Source: Armatimonadota bacterium (lineage in GTDB: Bacteria > Armatimonadota > Fimbriimonadia > Fimbriimonadales > Fimbriimonadaceae). Taken from it: a DNA stretch of 64,000 bases. The notes below the pieces were generated by a model that saw nothing but the letters and a program-made list of their open reading frames with translations, was not told the origin of the DNA and did not search any database. Positions within the stretch are counted from its first letter, which is position 1. Every line of letters starts with the position of its first letter. This document shows, one piece after another, positions 1 through 8,181 of the stretch. The stretch lies in the NCBI GenBank assembly GCA_020161505.1, contig JAIUNY010000002.1:245925-309924 (forward strand), given 5' to 3'. Position numbers and translations under genes: made by a program.

Positions 1-2360
1 ATATCGTCACGACTCTCCACTATTTGGCAGACGAAATCCAAAGCTATTTTGGGGATGGCGCTGACTTTGGCGTGAACATCACGCACTCCATCGAAGACAT
101 CCCTCTCGGCACGGCAGGAAGCGTCAAGCAAGCCGAGATCATGCTGAAAGAAGGCACCTTCATCATCATCAGCGGAGATGCCCTCACAGATTGCGACCTC
201 ACCGCCGCCGTGAACTTCCACCGTGAGAAAAAGAGCCTGGCCACGCTTGTCCTCTCCCGAGTGCCCAACCCGCTGGAGTTCGGGATTGTCATCACCGATG
301 GCGATGGCAAAGTCGAGCGATTCCTGGAGAAGCCAGGCTGGGGTGAGGTGTTCAGCGATACCGTCAACACCGGCATCTACATCCTGGAGCCGGAGATTTT
401 CAACTACGTCAAGCCCCGCGAGAATGTCGACTGGAGCAAGGATGTGTTCCCGCAACTTCTCGCCGAGAACGCCCCGATGTACGGCTACATCATGGAGGGC
501 TACTGGTGCGATGTCGGGACGCTTGAGCAGTATCAGGAAGCCCAAATGCACATGCTGGAGGGTCAAACCACGCTGGATCTTCCCGGAGAGCTTGTGGCTC
601 CCGGAATCTGGGTCGGCGAGAACACCATCATCGACGATCAAGCGGATCTGAAGGGTCCGATCATCATCGGCAGCAATACGCGCATCAAGCGAGGCGCGCG
701 ACTCACGCCAGGATCAGTCGTCGGCAACAGTTGCCTGCTGGAAGAAAACGCGGTCGTCGATAATTCTGTGATCTGGGATCGCTGCTATCTGGGCAACGAT
801 ACAGAGTGCCACGGGGCGATCGTCGCCAATCGGGTGACGATCAAGCGCGAATCGCGGGTGCAAGACGGAGCCGTGATTGGGGATCGATGTCTCATCGACG
901 TCGGCTCCACGATCCGACCTCGCGTGAAGATCTGGCCGGACAAGACCATCGAACGGGGCTCCACCGTGACGATGTCGCTGGTGGTGGGCAACAAGTGGCG
1001 CGGCAACCTCTTCCGAGATCTCGGCGTGGCTGGGCTCAGCAACATCGAAATCACGCCGGAATTTGCGACGCGGCTCGGACTGGCGTTTGGATCTCAATTC
1101 CCCGAAGGCACCACGATTCTCGCCGCCCGAGATTCCGCGCGCAGCAGCCGCATGGTCAAGCGTTCCGTGATGGCCGCCTTGCTGAGCACAGGCTGCCAAG
1201 TGGTGGATATGCACGGGCTCCCTGTGCCGATTCTCCGCCACTTTTTGAAGCAGTCGCCCGCCGTCGCGGCGGTGAATTGCCGCAAACTGCCTGGAAACAA
1301 TCGCCTGAGCCTTGTTGAGTTCTTCGACAAAACGGGTGGTTACATGCCCCGCACACAGGAGCGCAAGGTTGAAGCAGCCTTCTTCCGCGAAGACTTCCAC
1401 CGAGCTGACCCCGAGAACTTGGGCGTTATCGAAGAACCTATCCAACCGGTTGAAAGCTATGCACGCGATTTTCTCACTGCTCTGCCGGATCTGCGCACCG
1501 AGCGACGCCCCCGCATCATCGTTGACTACGGCTACTCGTCGGTCTCGCCGATCTTCCCTTCCATCCTCGCTCAAGCGGGAATCGAAGCGATTAGCCTGAA
1601 TAGTTTCAACGATGCCCGATCTGCACCCCGTCGCCCCGAAGAGGTGCAGAACCACCTCACGAATCTCCAGCAGATTGTCGCCTCGCTCGGCTACGACCTC
1701 GGCGTTTTGGTGACGAATGAGGGTGAAACCATGTCGGTGGTGGACGACCACGGCCTGGTACTGGCGGGGAACACGCTCTTTGCCGCTCTCTGCACCCTGG
1801 TCGCCCGAACTCAGCCGGGGGCGCATATCGTGATGAGCGTCACTGCTCCGGGGAGACTGGAGGAGATGCTGCTCTCCCAGGGCGTCACCGTCAGTCGAGC
1901 GAGATCCGGTGTGCGCGACATGATGCACGAAGTGCAGACCTCCAAGGCACGATTCGCCGGGAATGAGAGCGGCGGATTCATCTTCCCCCGACTGCACCCT
2001 GGATTCGATGCGATGTTTGCCCTGGCGAACATGGTCAAAATGCTCCAACTGGAGCAGATCAAGCTCAGCGAAATCGTGCGCGATCTTCCTGAATTCCATC
2101 TTGCCTTTGCCACGGTGGATTGTCCGTGGGATGCCAAAGGCACGGTCATGCGGAAGCTCGCCGAGTCTCGCCATCCTGACCAAAAGGTGGAGCTTGTGGA
2201 TGGAATCAAGCTCTACGATGAAGACTCTTGGGTGCTCGTCCTCCCAGATAGCTTTGAACCCGTGTTCCACGTTTTCGCTGAGAGCGAGTCGCTCGCGCAA
2301 AGTCAACAGATGGTTGGAGAATACAGCCAGCTTGTTGAGGAGATGAAAGCCGCTCCGTGA
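1..2360 (+). CDS. Mannose-1-phosphate guanylyltransferase fused to degenerate phosphomannomutase (5' truncated)
   Basis: Makes or senses NDP-mannose/glucose precursors in the cytoplasm. The reading frame is open from base 3 through an in-frame IVTTLHYLADEI segment, which is internal to nucleotidyltransferase domains, so the true start lies upstream of the window; the TTG at 24 is not the start. Visible order: NTP-transferase domain (to about residue 190), left-handed beta-helix hexapeptide repeats (about 200-300), then PGM/PMM-like domains (about 325-770). The catalytic phosphoserine loop (TASHNP in active enzymes) is replaced by NCRKLPGNN near base 1272-1300 and the metal loop DGDGDR by TNEGET, while a GNESGG sugar loop remains. 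The mutase half is therefore probably inactive. Similar degenerate fusions are known in cyanobacteria. Its stop overlaps the next gene (GTGA). Confidence 0.85.
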   Translation, partial: IVTTLHYLADEIQSYFGDGADFGVNITHSIEDIPLGTAGSVKQAEIMLKEGTFIIISGDALTDCDLTAAVNFHREKKSLATLVLSRVPNPLEFGIVITDGDGKVERFLEKPGWGEVFSDTVNTGIYILEPEIFNYVKPRENVDWSKDVFPQLLAENAPMYGYIMEGYWCDVGTLEQYQEAQMHMLEGQTTLDLPGELVAPGIWVGENTIIDDQADLKGPIIIGSNTRIKRGARLTPGSVVGNSCLLEENAVVDNSVIWDRCYLGNDTECHGAIVANRVTIKRESRVQDGAVIGDRCLIDVGSTIRPRVKIWPDKTIERGSTVTMSLVVGNKWRGNLFRDLGVAGLSNIEITPEFATRLGLAFGSQFPEGTTILAARDSARSSRMVKRSVMAALLSTGCQVVDMHGLPVPILRHFLKQSPAVAAVNCRKLPGNNRLSLVEFFDKTGGYMPRTQERKVEAAFFREDFHRADPENLGVIEEPIQPVESYARDFLTALPDLRTERRPRIIVDYGYSSVSPIFPSILAQAGIEAISLNSFNDARSAPRRPEEVQNHLTNLQQIVASLGYDLGVLVTNEGETMSVVDDHGLVLAGNTLFAALCTLVARTQPGAHIVMSVTAPGRLEEMLLSQGVTVSRARSGVRDMMHEVQTSKARFAGNESGGFIFPRLHPGFDAMFALANMVKMLQLEQIKLSEIVRDLPEFHLAFATVDCPWDAKGTVMRKLAESRHPDQKVELVDGIKLYDEDSWVLVLPDSFEPVFHVFAESESLAQSQQMVGEYSQLVEEMKAAP

Positions 2361-3283
2361 GCCGGGTTGGCCCCGTTTTTGGTGCAGGAGCCGTCGCTGC
2401 GCTCCTGGTAGGAGGAGTTTTTGTGCTCGATTCTGCCGAGGCCAAGTCGCGCCAAGATCCTCTCCCGGAGATACGCCGATCCGAAGCACCAACTCCGCGT
2501 GTCACCAAACGTCTTGGCAACCGACAGGGAGCCGTTTTGGTGCTCATGTATCACAAGATCGGGCCGAAAGAAGCCTACATGGTGCGATCAAAAGCAAACT
2601 TCGAAAAGGATCTCGATCGGCTCTACAGGCTCGGATATCGTCCTGTGACCTTGGAGGAATATAGCCAGAACCGCATGCCACTGCCAAGAGGGGCATCTCC
2701 TGTGGTGCTGACCTTTGATGACTCGGATCCGACGCAATTCCGACTTAAACCAGATGGTTCAATTGATCCGAACTGCTTTGTCGGAGTCTGGGCAAAGTTC
2801 GCCAAGAAGTATCCGGACTTTCCTGTCAAGGGTACGTTTTTCATCCTGCCCAACGGACCATTTGGGCAGAGCAAGCTTGCCGCCAAAAAACTGGAGATGC
2901 TTCGTGGATGGGGATCAGAAATCGGCTCCCATACAATGACCCACACCGCACTGAATACTCTCACCGATGCCAAAGTCAGCTGGGAACTCGGAGCCTCTTA
3001 CGAATACATCGCGAAACTGGGCTTCACGGCCCGATCTTTTGCGACTCCCTACGGCATTGCGCCCAAGAATCGCACGCTCCTGAAGCGAGCCACCTGGAAT
3101 GGCCGTACATACGGATACGAGAACATCGTCCTTGCCGGATCATCGCCAGCGCCCTCCCCGCTTTCGAGAAAGCTCGACCGAACTAGAATTCCCCGCGTCA
3201 AAGCCTACGGCGGAGAGCTTGGGATCAACGACTGGCTGACCAAAATGAAGCAAGGGAAGCCCAAACCTTACGTACAACCATGA
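2357..3283 (+). CDS. Secreted polysaccharide deacetylase (NodB domain)
   Basis: Predicted CE4 deacetylase of cell-wall or exopolysaccharide N-acetyl groups, 308 aa. It has an N-terminal hydrophobic signal segment (residues about 5-28, ending near DSAEA), a VLMYHKIG motif, the NodB catalytic TFDD aspartates (around residue 120), and the HTMTH metal-binding His pair within EIGSHTMTHTAL. The GTG start overlaps the stop of the upstream sugar nucleotidyltransferase by 4 nt, and its own stop overlaps the next ATG by 4 nt, so the three genes are translationally coupled. The context with a sugar-nucleotide enzyme supports a cell-surface polysaccharide role; the substrate is unknown. Confidence 0.88.
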   Translation: MSRVGPVFGAGAVAALLVGGVFVLDSAEAKSRQDPLPEIRRSEAPTPRVTKRLGNRQGAVLVLMYHKIGPKEAYMVRSKANFEKDLDRLYRLGYRPVTLEEYSQNRMPLPRGASPVVLTFDDSDPTQFRLKPDGSIDPNCFVGVWAKFAKKYPDFPVKGTFFILPNGPFGQSKLAAKKLEMLRGWGSEIGSHTMTHTALNTLTDAKVSWELGASYEYIAKLGFTARSFATPYGIAPKNRTLLKRATWNGRTYGYENIVLAGSSPAPSPLSRKLDRTRIPRVKAYGGELGINDWLTKMKQGKPKPYVQP

Positions 3284-3969
3284 TCACCCCCGAAACGACT
3301 CCCATCAAGCCGGTCACTCTCAAAGATGTGAAGGCCAACCATAAGGTGAAAACCCTCATCGACGGAGCCAATGAGCTTCTGCGGGCAATGGGTTACACCG
3401 AGCATGGCCATCGACACGTTGGCATCGTCAGTGGGATCACCAAGCACATCATGGAGAACCTGCACATGCCGGAGCGCGAAATCGAACTGGGGCAAATCGC
3501 GGCCTATATGCATGACATTGGCAACGTGATCAATCGCCAGGATCACCCGATCAGCGGAGCCAATATCGCCTTCACCATTCTCAACGAAATGGGAATGCCG
3601 CCCGAGGAAATTGCCCCCATCCTCGGTGCCATTGGCAATCACGAAGAACTCGTGGGAACACCGATCAGTGTGATGTCCGCCGCCTTGATCGTCGGAGATA
3701 AAAGCGATGTCCACCGCTCCCGCGTCCAGAACCCGATCCTGGAGACCTTCGATATCCATGACCGAGTGAACTACGCAGTCGAGCGCAGCCGGGTCGAGAT
3801 GTTCCCCGATACCAAGACCATCCGGCTTGAACTGGTGATCGACACCCAGTTCGCGAGCGTGATGGAGTACTTCGAGATATTCCTCAGCCGGATGCTGATG
3901 TGCAAGAAAGCCTGTGCTCTCTTCGGCTACCGGTTCAGCTTGCAAGCCAACGGAACGCTCCTTGAATAG
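3280..3969 (+). CDS. HD-domain phosphohydrolase
   Basis: Small (229 aa) HD-superfamily metal-dependent phosphohydrolase. Metal ligands are visible as an early His (HGHRHVG, about residue 46) and the HD pair in AAYMHDIGN (about residue 84), followed by a helical region with GNHEE and a GDKSDVHRSR segment. Proteins of this size act on nucleotides or cyclic nucleotides, but the substrate cannot be read from sequence. It starts by ATGA overlap with the deacetylase gene, is the last gene of that operon, and is followed by a GC-rich hairpin shared with the convergent gene. Confidence 0.82.
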   Translation: MITPETTPIKPVTLKDVKANHKVKTLIDGANELLRAMGYTEHGHRHVGIVSGITKHIMENLHMPEREIELGQIAAYMHDIGNVINRQDHPISGANIAFTILNEMGMPPEEIAPILGAIGNHEELVGTPISVMSAALIVGDKSDVHRSRVQNPILETFDIHDRVNYAVERSRVEMFPDTKTIRLELVIDTQFASVMEYFEIFLSRMLMCKKACALFGYRFSLQANGTLLE

Positions 3970-3973
3970 CAAA

Positions 3974-4003
3974 AGCCGCCCCCACCAAAGGGTGGGGACG
4001 GCT
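3974..4003 (-). terminator. Hairpin terminator between convergent genes
   Basis: A 13-bp stem (one mismatch) with a 4-nt loop, 3974-3986 pairing with 3991-4003. On the minus strand the stem is followed by TTTTG, so it best serves the minus-strand gene ending at 4025, and may also stop plus-strand transcription. Confidence 0.75.
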
Positions 4004-4024
4004 GAGTCTTCTCCTCGGAATCTC

Positions 4025-5059
4025 TTACTTCGGCGGATTCGATCGAAGGGTGATCTCTTTGCCTTCGTTCTTCATCGTGATCACCATCGTGCTCTTGGAC
4101 GATTTCGGCAGATCCAGCATCTTGCGCTGAGAATCGGTCAGATCGCTGAACAGAAGATAGCCTTGCTTCTTGTGCTTCTCCATCTGAGCTTTGGACAGAG
4201 ATTTTGTCAGCTCGCCCATTTGGCTCGTGTTCATGGAGAAGCTGAAGCCATCGCCGTCGCTTTGGAAGGTGAATGAGCCCTCGCCGAAGTTGCGGAGCTT
4301 GGCCAAGGTTTCCTCGTCGAACTCGAACTTCAGGTCTTTCAACTTAGCCAGTTCATCGGCTTTCATCTGGAGTTTCATCAGTCCCTTGAGCTCTGCCATC
4401 TCGTCCCATAGGCCGGTTTCGTTGAGTCTTTCCATCGCGCGAGAGACTTCCTCATGGGCTCGCTCCATCGCCTCAGCGTGGGCACCGTGGCTCTTCTCCA
4501 TGGCCTCGGCAATCTCGCGATGAGCCTTTTCCAGCATCTCATGAGGAATGCCGTCCTTCATCGATTGAAGTTCCTTCAGCACGCCTTCTTTGTCGAAGTC
4601 CTTCATCGCCTCCTGAACTTTCTTCATCGCTTTTTCAAGCTTCCGCTTCTCTTCGGGACTCAAAGAGCGGAACGTTTTGGCCACGCCATCAGAATCAATA
4701 AAGACGCCCTGCTCGCGGAACTTGGCGAGGTCCTCGTCCATCTGCTGGAGGGACCGCATGACCAGCACATCCCCTTCTCGAACCAAATCCAGATTCATTG
4801 CTCGGGCGAGCGCCGCAAGCGCGGTCGGTGACTTCAGATCCTTGAGATTCACTTCATAGGTGCGATCCTTCGGAATATCTGTGGTTTCAATCACGAACTC
4901 GTGGCCGTTCTTCTTCAGTTCTTCAATGATCTCGCGCGAGGTCATGTCAACGGGCGAGGGGGCGGGAAGTGGTTGCTTCTCGACCTGAGCCCAACTGATT
5001 CCAACAACGCCAAGAGCGAGCGCAGAGCCCGCGAGGAGGATGCCTTTACGTACCTTCAT
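4025..5059 (-). CDS. Secreted helical protein with STN-like N-terminal domain
   Basis: 344 aa, function unknown. It begins with a signal peptide (residues 1-24, ending WAQ). Residues about 38-102 resemble a secretin/TonB short N-terminal (STN) domain: a beta-strand ending in YEVNLKDL, then ALAALARAMNLDLV and GDVLVMRS. Residues about 105-260 are highly charged and almost purely helical, with many EAM/AHREIAEAM type heptads suggesting coiled coil. The C-terminus (QGYLLFSDL onward) looks globular. No enzyme motif was found. It is monocistronic, with terminators on both sides. A periplasmic role is inferred from the signal peptide. Confidence 0.7.
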   Translation of the reverse strand: MKVRKGILLAGSALALGVVGISWAQVEKQPLPAPSPVDMTSREIIEELKKNGHEFVIETTDIPKDRTYEVNLKDLKSPTALAALARAMNLDLVREGDVLVMRSLQQMDEDLAKFREQGVFIDSDGVAKTFRSLSPEEKRKLEKAMKKVQEAMKDFDKEGVLKELQSMKDGIPHEMLEKAHREIAEAMEKSHGAHAEAMERAHEEVSRAMERLNETGLWDEMAELKGLMKLQMKADELAKLKDLKFEFDEETLAKLRNFGEGSFTFQSDGDGFSFSMNTSQMGELTKSLSKAQMEKHKKQGYLLFSDLTDSQRKMLDLPKSSKSTMVITMKNEGKEITLRSNPPK

Positions 5060-5141
5060 AACAGTGATTCCTTCCTTGCAATAAGCGGCAATACCTTATC
5101 TCTGCAAAGTCAAGTTCCCGAATTTCCGGTTGAGACAAAAG

Positions 5142-5180
5142 AAATCATCCCCTGGCGCTGTGCAGGCCAGGGGATGATTT
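5142..5180 (-). terminator. Intrinsic terminator of the PEP-CTERM gene
   Basis: Perfect 14-bp inverted repeat (5142-5155 with 5167-5180) and an 11-nt loop. On the minus strand it is followed by a T-rich run (TTTCTTTTG). It lies 20 nt past the stop of the PEP-CTERM gene. Confidence 0.85.
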
Positions 5181-5201
5181 GTGTGGAGCAATCAGCCGAG
5201 C

Positions 5202-6017
5202 TTAGCGTCGGTTGCGTCGTCGGAGGCCAGCCGCGGCGAGCAGACCGAGAACGGTCATGGTTGCCGGTTCCGGAACCGCTTGCACGCTGAAGTCATCGTA
5301 GTACATCAGGCCGTATTGAGCCGGGAGGCCGGAGGTTCCGTCGCTCGTGCCCAAAACGCCGAGGTAGTTCACACCGGAGGTCGAGATCGTGCCGCTGGTG
5401 AGAAGGTTGCTCGTGTTGGTGAACAGAGTCGCACCGCCGGCATTCTTCACCGTGAAGGTCGAAGCACCGGCTTGGCCGTTGTTCGCATTCACCGAAAGCT
5501 CAAGCGTGAGCCATTGATCCTTGTGGGCGCCGCTCAGGTTGCCCAGGCTCACCCAGCTGAACGAGCCTGCCTTTTGGGTGACCACTCGTCCGTCGCCGGT
5601 GATTCCGACGCGGAAGTTCTGACCCAAGTTGTTCAGCAGTCGGCCGCCGTAGCCTCCGACCAGGGTGTTCGCCGTCGCCACCGAACCGTTCACGTTCGTG
5701 GCCATGAAGAACTTCATCGATGCCGCGACTTCCACGTTGCCCGGAGCATCGTAGGTCGGCGATTGGAAAACAGAGTTCGGCAGCGTACCGCTGACACCGG
5801 TATAGGAGTACATCACAGACTGAGTACCGGAGAAGGCTTGGGCATTGCTGGTTCGCCAGTTACTCTGACCCGACCATCCGCCCACGTTGAGCGAAGTCAG
5901 GGCCACGCCGGATGCCGCCCAGCCTTGGGTGGTCTCAAAACCGGTCGAGTAAGGAAGGGTCACTGCAAATGAGAGGCTGGCCATCCCCGCCATCAAAGAA
6001 AGAGTCAAGATGCGCAT
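5202..6017 (-). CDS. PEP-CTERM sorted exoprotein
   Basis: 271 aa secreted protein. It has a signal peptide (MRILTLSLMAGMASLSFA), a beta-rich body with a lectin/concanavalin-like look (SLGNLSGAHKDQWLTLELSV), and a C-terminal sorting signal: VPEPATM, a hydrophobic stretch (VLGLLAAAGL) and the RRRNRR tail. This is the classical exosortase substrate tail, so the cell should encode an exosortase elsewhere; none is in the window. Such proteins are usually exported to the surface or to exopolysaccharide. Two copies of a 13-bp direct repeat sit upstream (6070 and 6104). Confidence 0.88.
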   Translation of the reverse strand: MRILTLSLMAGMASLSFAVTLPYSTGFETTQGWAASGVALTSLNVGGWSGQSNWRTSNAQAFSGTQSVMYSYTGVSGTLPNSVFQSPTYDAPGNVEVAASMKFFMATNVNGSVATANTLVGGYGGRLLNNLGQNFRVGITGDGRVVTQKAGSFSWVSLGNLSGAHKDQWLTLELSVNANNGQAGASTFTVKNAGGATLFTNTSNLLTSGTISTSGVNYLGVLGTSDGTSGLPAQYGLMYYDDFSVQAVPEPATMTVLGLLAAAGLRRRNRR

Positions 6018-6294
6018 GTGCGTTTGTCCTGAGTCCTCCGAGACAAAACACCCGGAAGGATCGCTACAAACTGTACCAAAACAATTTTCTCAAGTGTTGC
6101 GATACCGTGCCAAAACGGGCCTGGTCTTAACAAACCTGGTAATTCGGTGCAGGATACGTGCCGGAAATTCGTGAGTTTGGGTCCCGACGCCGAAGATTCG
6201 ACACTGTCTGGTATCCTCCCCTTCCGCGATCGCTCTCTGCCCCAAGCTTTTGCAACGGGCCAGATCGCTGACCACAGGGAGCTGATTCTCAACC
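6018..6294. other. Divergent intergenic region between PEP-CTERM gene and rpsF
   Basis: 277 bp holding the minus-strand direct repeats described separately and the leader of rpsF. A GGGAG tract ends 13 nt before the rpsF ATG, a rather long spacing. No RNA gene or further open frame was recognised. Confidence 0.5.
6070..6116 (-). promoter_or_regulatory. Direct-repeat candidate operator upstream of the PEP-CTERM gene
   Basis: On the minus strand the 13-mer GTTTTGGYACRGT occurs twice, at 6116-6104 and 6082-6070, 34 bp apart centre to centre (about three helical turns), 53-99 bp upstream of the start codon. The spacing suggests a dimeric regulator site. A sigma-54 reading was tested and does not fit by one base. 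Confidence 0.4.
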
Positions 6295-6588
6295 ATGTCG
6301 AGCCGCAAGTACGAAGCCTTTTATATCGTCCCCGCGAACCTGAACGACGAAGAAGTTCAGACCGTCGCCAACCAGTTCAAGGAAGTTGTTGAAAAGAACG
6401 GAGGCACCGTCGAAAGTGCTGAAAAGTGGGAAAAGCGCAAGCTTGCCTACGAAATCGACAACCACAAAGAAGGGAACTACATCCTCATGAAGTTCGAAGC
6501 AGAAGGCCCCGTGCCTAACGAACTGAGCCGACTCATGAGAATCAACGATACGGTCATTCGACACCGCATCGACAAGGTCGAAGCCTAA
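6295..6588 (+). CDS. rpsF: Ribosomal protein bS6
   Basis: 97 aa, normal length for bS6 of the 30S subunit, where it pairs with bS18 near the platform. The start MSSRKYEAFYIV and the LMRINDTVIRHRI segment are family-typical. It is followed by ssb after 45 nt, the common rpsF-ssb order, although rpsR (normally third) is absent here and replaced by an isomerase gene. A RimK-type ligase and RimB-type protease, which modify S6 in other bacteria, are encoded at 28-30 kb. Confidence 0.96.
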   Translation: MSSRKYEAFYIVPANLNDEEVQTVANQFKEVVEKNGGTVESAEKWEKRKLAYEIDNHKEGNYILMKFEAEGPVPNELSRLMRINDTVIRHRIDKVEA

Positions 6589-6621
6589 CTCGAACGCGGA
6601 CATCTGTCTAGGATTTTGGTG

Positions 6622-6633
6622 TAAGCTAGAACC
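6622..6633 (+). promoter_or_regulatory. -10 element TAAGCT six bases before ssb (leaderless candidate)
   Basis: TAAGCT at 6622-6627, then six bases, then the ATG of ssb. It matches the TANNNT-N6-start pattern seen at several other genes in the window. No clear -35 or Shine-Dalgarno sequence was seen. Confidence 0.5.
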
Positions 6634-7068
6634 ATGAGCCTTAACCGAGTTGTTCTGATTGGTCGCCTCACACGCGATCCAGAAATCCGCACGACCCAGA
6701 CTGGCAAGCAAGTCGCCGACTTCTCGCTGGCTGTCGATAAGCGCATCAAGCCAACCGACGGATCGCCGACCGCAGACTTCTTCCGAGTCAGCGCATGGGG
6801 GAACACCGCCGACTTCGTGGCGAATTACCTCGGGAAAGGCCGACTGGTCGCTGTCGAAGGCCGCCTGCAGTCTCGTAGCTTCACCGACCGCGAAGGCAAC
6901 AAGCGCGAAGTCGTTGAGGTTGTTGCCGACAACGTCCAGGGCCTGGATCGTCCGCGCGATGATCAAGGCGGCGGAAGTGGTGGCGGTGGCGGCTATCAAC
7001 GCCAAACCGCAGCGGTGGCCAGCGAGCCCGCTCCGAGCCCAGACGACTACGATCCGTTTGCCGACTAA
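6634..7068 (+). CDS. ssb: Single-stranded DNA-binding protein
   Basis: 144 aa. It has an OB-fold (residues 1-110: MSLNRVVLIGRLTRDPEIR, then SAWGNTADF), a Gly-rich flexible linker (GGGSGGGGGY), and an acidic tip DDYDPFAD. This differs slightly from the canonical DDDIPF because two residues follow the Phe. It protects ssDNA and recruits repair and replication partners through the tip. The gene follows rpsF, with its own apparent -10 element, and ends at a terminator that overlaps the next gene's start. Confidence 0.96.
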   Translation: MSLNRVVLIGRLTRDPEIRTTQTGKQVADFSLAVDKRIKPTDGSPTADFFRVSAWGNTADFVANYLGKGRLVAVEGRLQSRSFTDREGNKREVVEVVADNVQGLDRPRDDQGGGSGGGGGYQRQTAAVASEPAPSPDDYDPFAD

Positions 7069-7113
7069 CCCTCGTTAATCGAACCGAGCCCGGTCACTGC
7101 GGCTCAACCAAGA

Positions 7114-7125
7114 TAAACTGCGCTC
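7114..7125 (+). promoter_or_regulatory. -10 element TAAACT six bases before the isomerase ATG
   Basis: TAAACT at 7114-7119, six bases, ATG at 7126. This fits the leaderless pattern and overlaps the left arm of the ssb terminator. Confidence 0.5.
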
Positions 7126-7148
7126 ATGCTGGATGAGCGCAGTTTTTT
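7116..7148 (+). terminator. ssb terminator overlapping the next start codon
   Basis: Perfect 12-bp inverted repeat (7116-7127 with 7133-7144), 5-nt loop, and a T6 run at 7143-7148. It contains the -10 hexamer (7114-7119, partly) and the ATG (7126) of the isomerase gene. Confidence 0.8.
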
Positions 7149-8181
7149 GGTTCAAAACGACCCGATGGGCATGGCCGACCTCACCGCCGGATTTGCCGAT
7201 CAGTGCGCGAGGGCGGTCGAGATCGCCCAGGCCGCCGCGCTCCCTAAGTGGACGGCCCTCCCCGACCACGTGATCCTCACCGGCCTTGGCGGATCAGCCG
7301 CGGGCGGTGACCTCCTCGGCGCGCTCTTTGCCCATGAGGGCAAAGTCCCTTTCCTGGTCAATCGCGACTACACATTGCCGAGTTTCGCCGGGCAAGGCAC
7401 CTTTGTGATCTGCGCCAGCTATAGCGGGAACACCGAAGAAACGATCTCGGCTTACCATGATGCCCGGCGACGCGGCTGCACCATTCTGGTGCTCTCCAGC
7501 GGAGGAGAACTCACGAAGCTTGCAAAGCAAGATGGATGGCCCGTGATCACGGTTCCCGGAGGACAACCTCCCCGAACCGCGATGGGATACATGTTCATGC
7601 CGCTGGTCGTCGCGTGCGCACAAATGGGATTGATCCCACCCCAAGACTTCGAAGCCGCGATCAACGCGATCCGCGAGGTTGCCACGGAGTGCGGATTTGA
7701 ATCCCCCGAGACGCTGAACCCTGCCAAGCAGCTGAGCCGCCAAATGAGCGGCAAGCTCGCCACGCTCTACGGCTTGGGCTCCTGGCAATACGCCCTCGCC
7801 CAACGATGGCGCGGACAGATCAACGAGAACAGCAAGGAGATGATTCTCACCCACGTCTTCCCCGAACTCTGCCACAACGAAATCCTGGGATGGCAAGGCT
7901 CCGGCGAACAGGGCGTTGCCGAATGGATCACGGTTCTGCTTGCCGGTGGAGACGAATCAGATCGGTTCATGGCTCGGGTGAGGATCACCTGCGAGCAGAT
8001 CGGATCCGCCACCAGCTTCACCACCGTCACCGCGAAAGGCGACCGCCTCCTCTCGAAGATGCTGAGCCTGGCCCACTTCGGCGACTATGTGTCGCTCTAT
8101 CTCGCTGCTCTCAAGGGCCGCGATCCGGGGCAGATGATTGCGATTGATCGCCTCAAGGAAGAACTGGCCAAGCTGCCCTGA
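7126..8181 (+). CDS. Bifunctional phosphoglucose/phosphomannose isomerase (SIS domains)
   Basis: 351 aa, two SIS domains. Interconverts fructose-6-P with glucose-6-P or mannose-6-P, feeding the mannose-1-P guanylyltransferase pathway. Motifs: GLGGSAAGGD (about 49), CASYSGNTEET (about 98-108), a PPRTAMGYMF segment (about 148-157), HNEILGW (about 250). The N-terminal DERSF...NDPMGM matches the family's start, supporting the ATG at 7126 although this ATG lies inside a terminator hairpin; ATGs at 7165 and 7171 are alternatives. The 3' end overlaps the convergent HAD gene by 29 nt. Confidence 0.88.
   Translation: MLDERSFLVQNDPMGMADLTAGFADQCARAVEIAQAAALPKWTALPDHVILTGLGGSAAGGDLLGALFAHEGKVPFLVNRDYTLPSFAGQGTFVICASYSGNTEETISAYHDARRRGCTILVLSSGGELTKLAKQDGWPVITVPGGQPPRTAMGYMFMPLVVACAQMGLIPPQDFEAAINAIREVATECGFESPETLNPAKQLSRQMSGKLATLYGLGSWQYALAQRWRGQINENSKEMILTHVFPELCHNEILGWQGSGEQGVAEWITVLLAGGDESDRFMARVRITCEQIGSATSFTTVTAKGDRLLSKMLSLAHFGDYVSLYLAALKGRDPGQMIAIDRLKEELAKLP

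Noticed and set aside
714..2492. 592-codon minus-strand frame
   Set aside because: Antisense shadow of the sugar nucleotidyltransferase/PMM gene.
6095..6120. Sigma-54 promoter upstream of the PEP-CTERM gene
   Set aside because: TGGCAC is present but the GC of the -12 element is one base too close, and the second copy lacks it.
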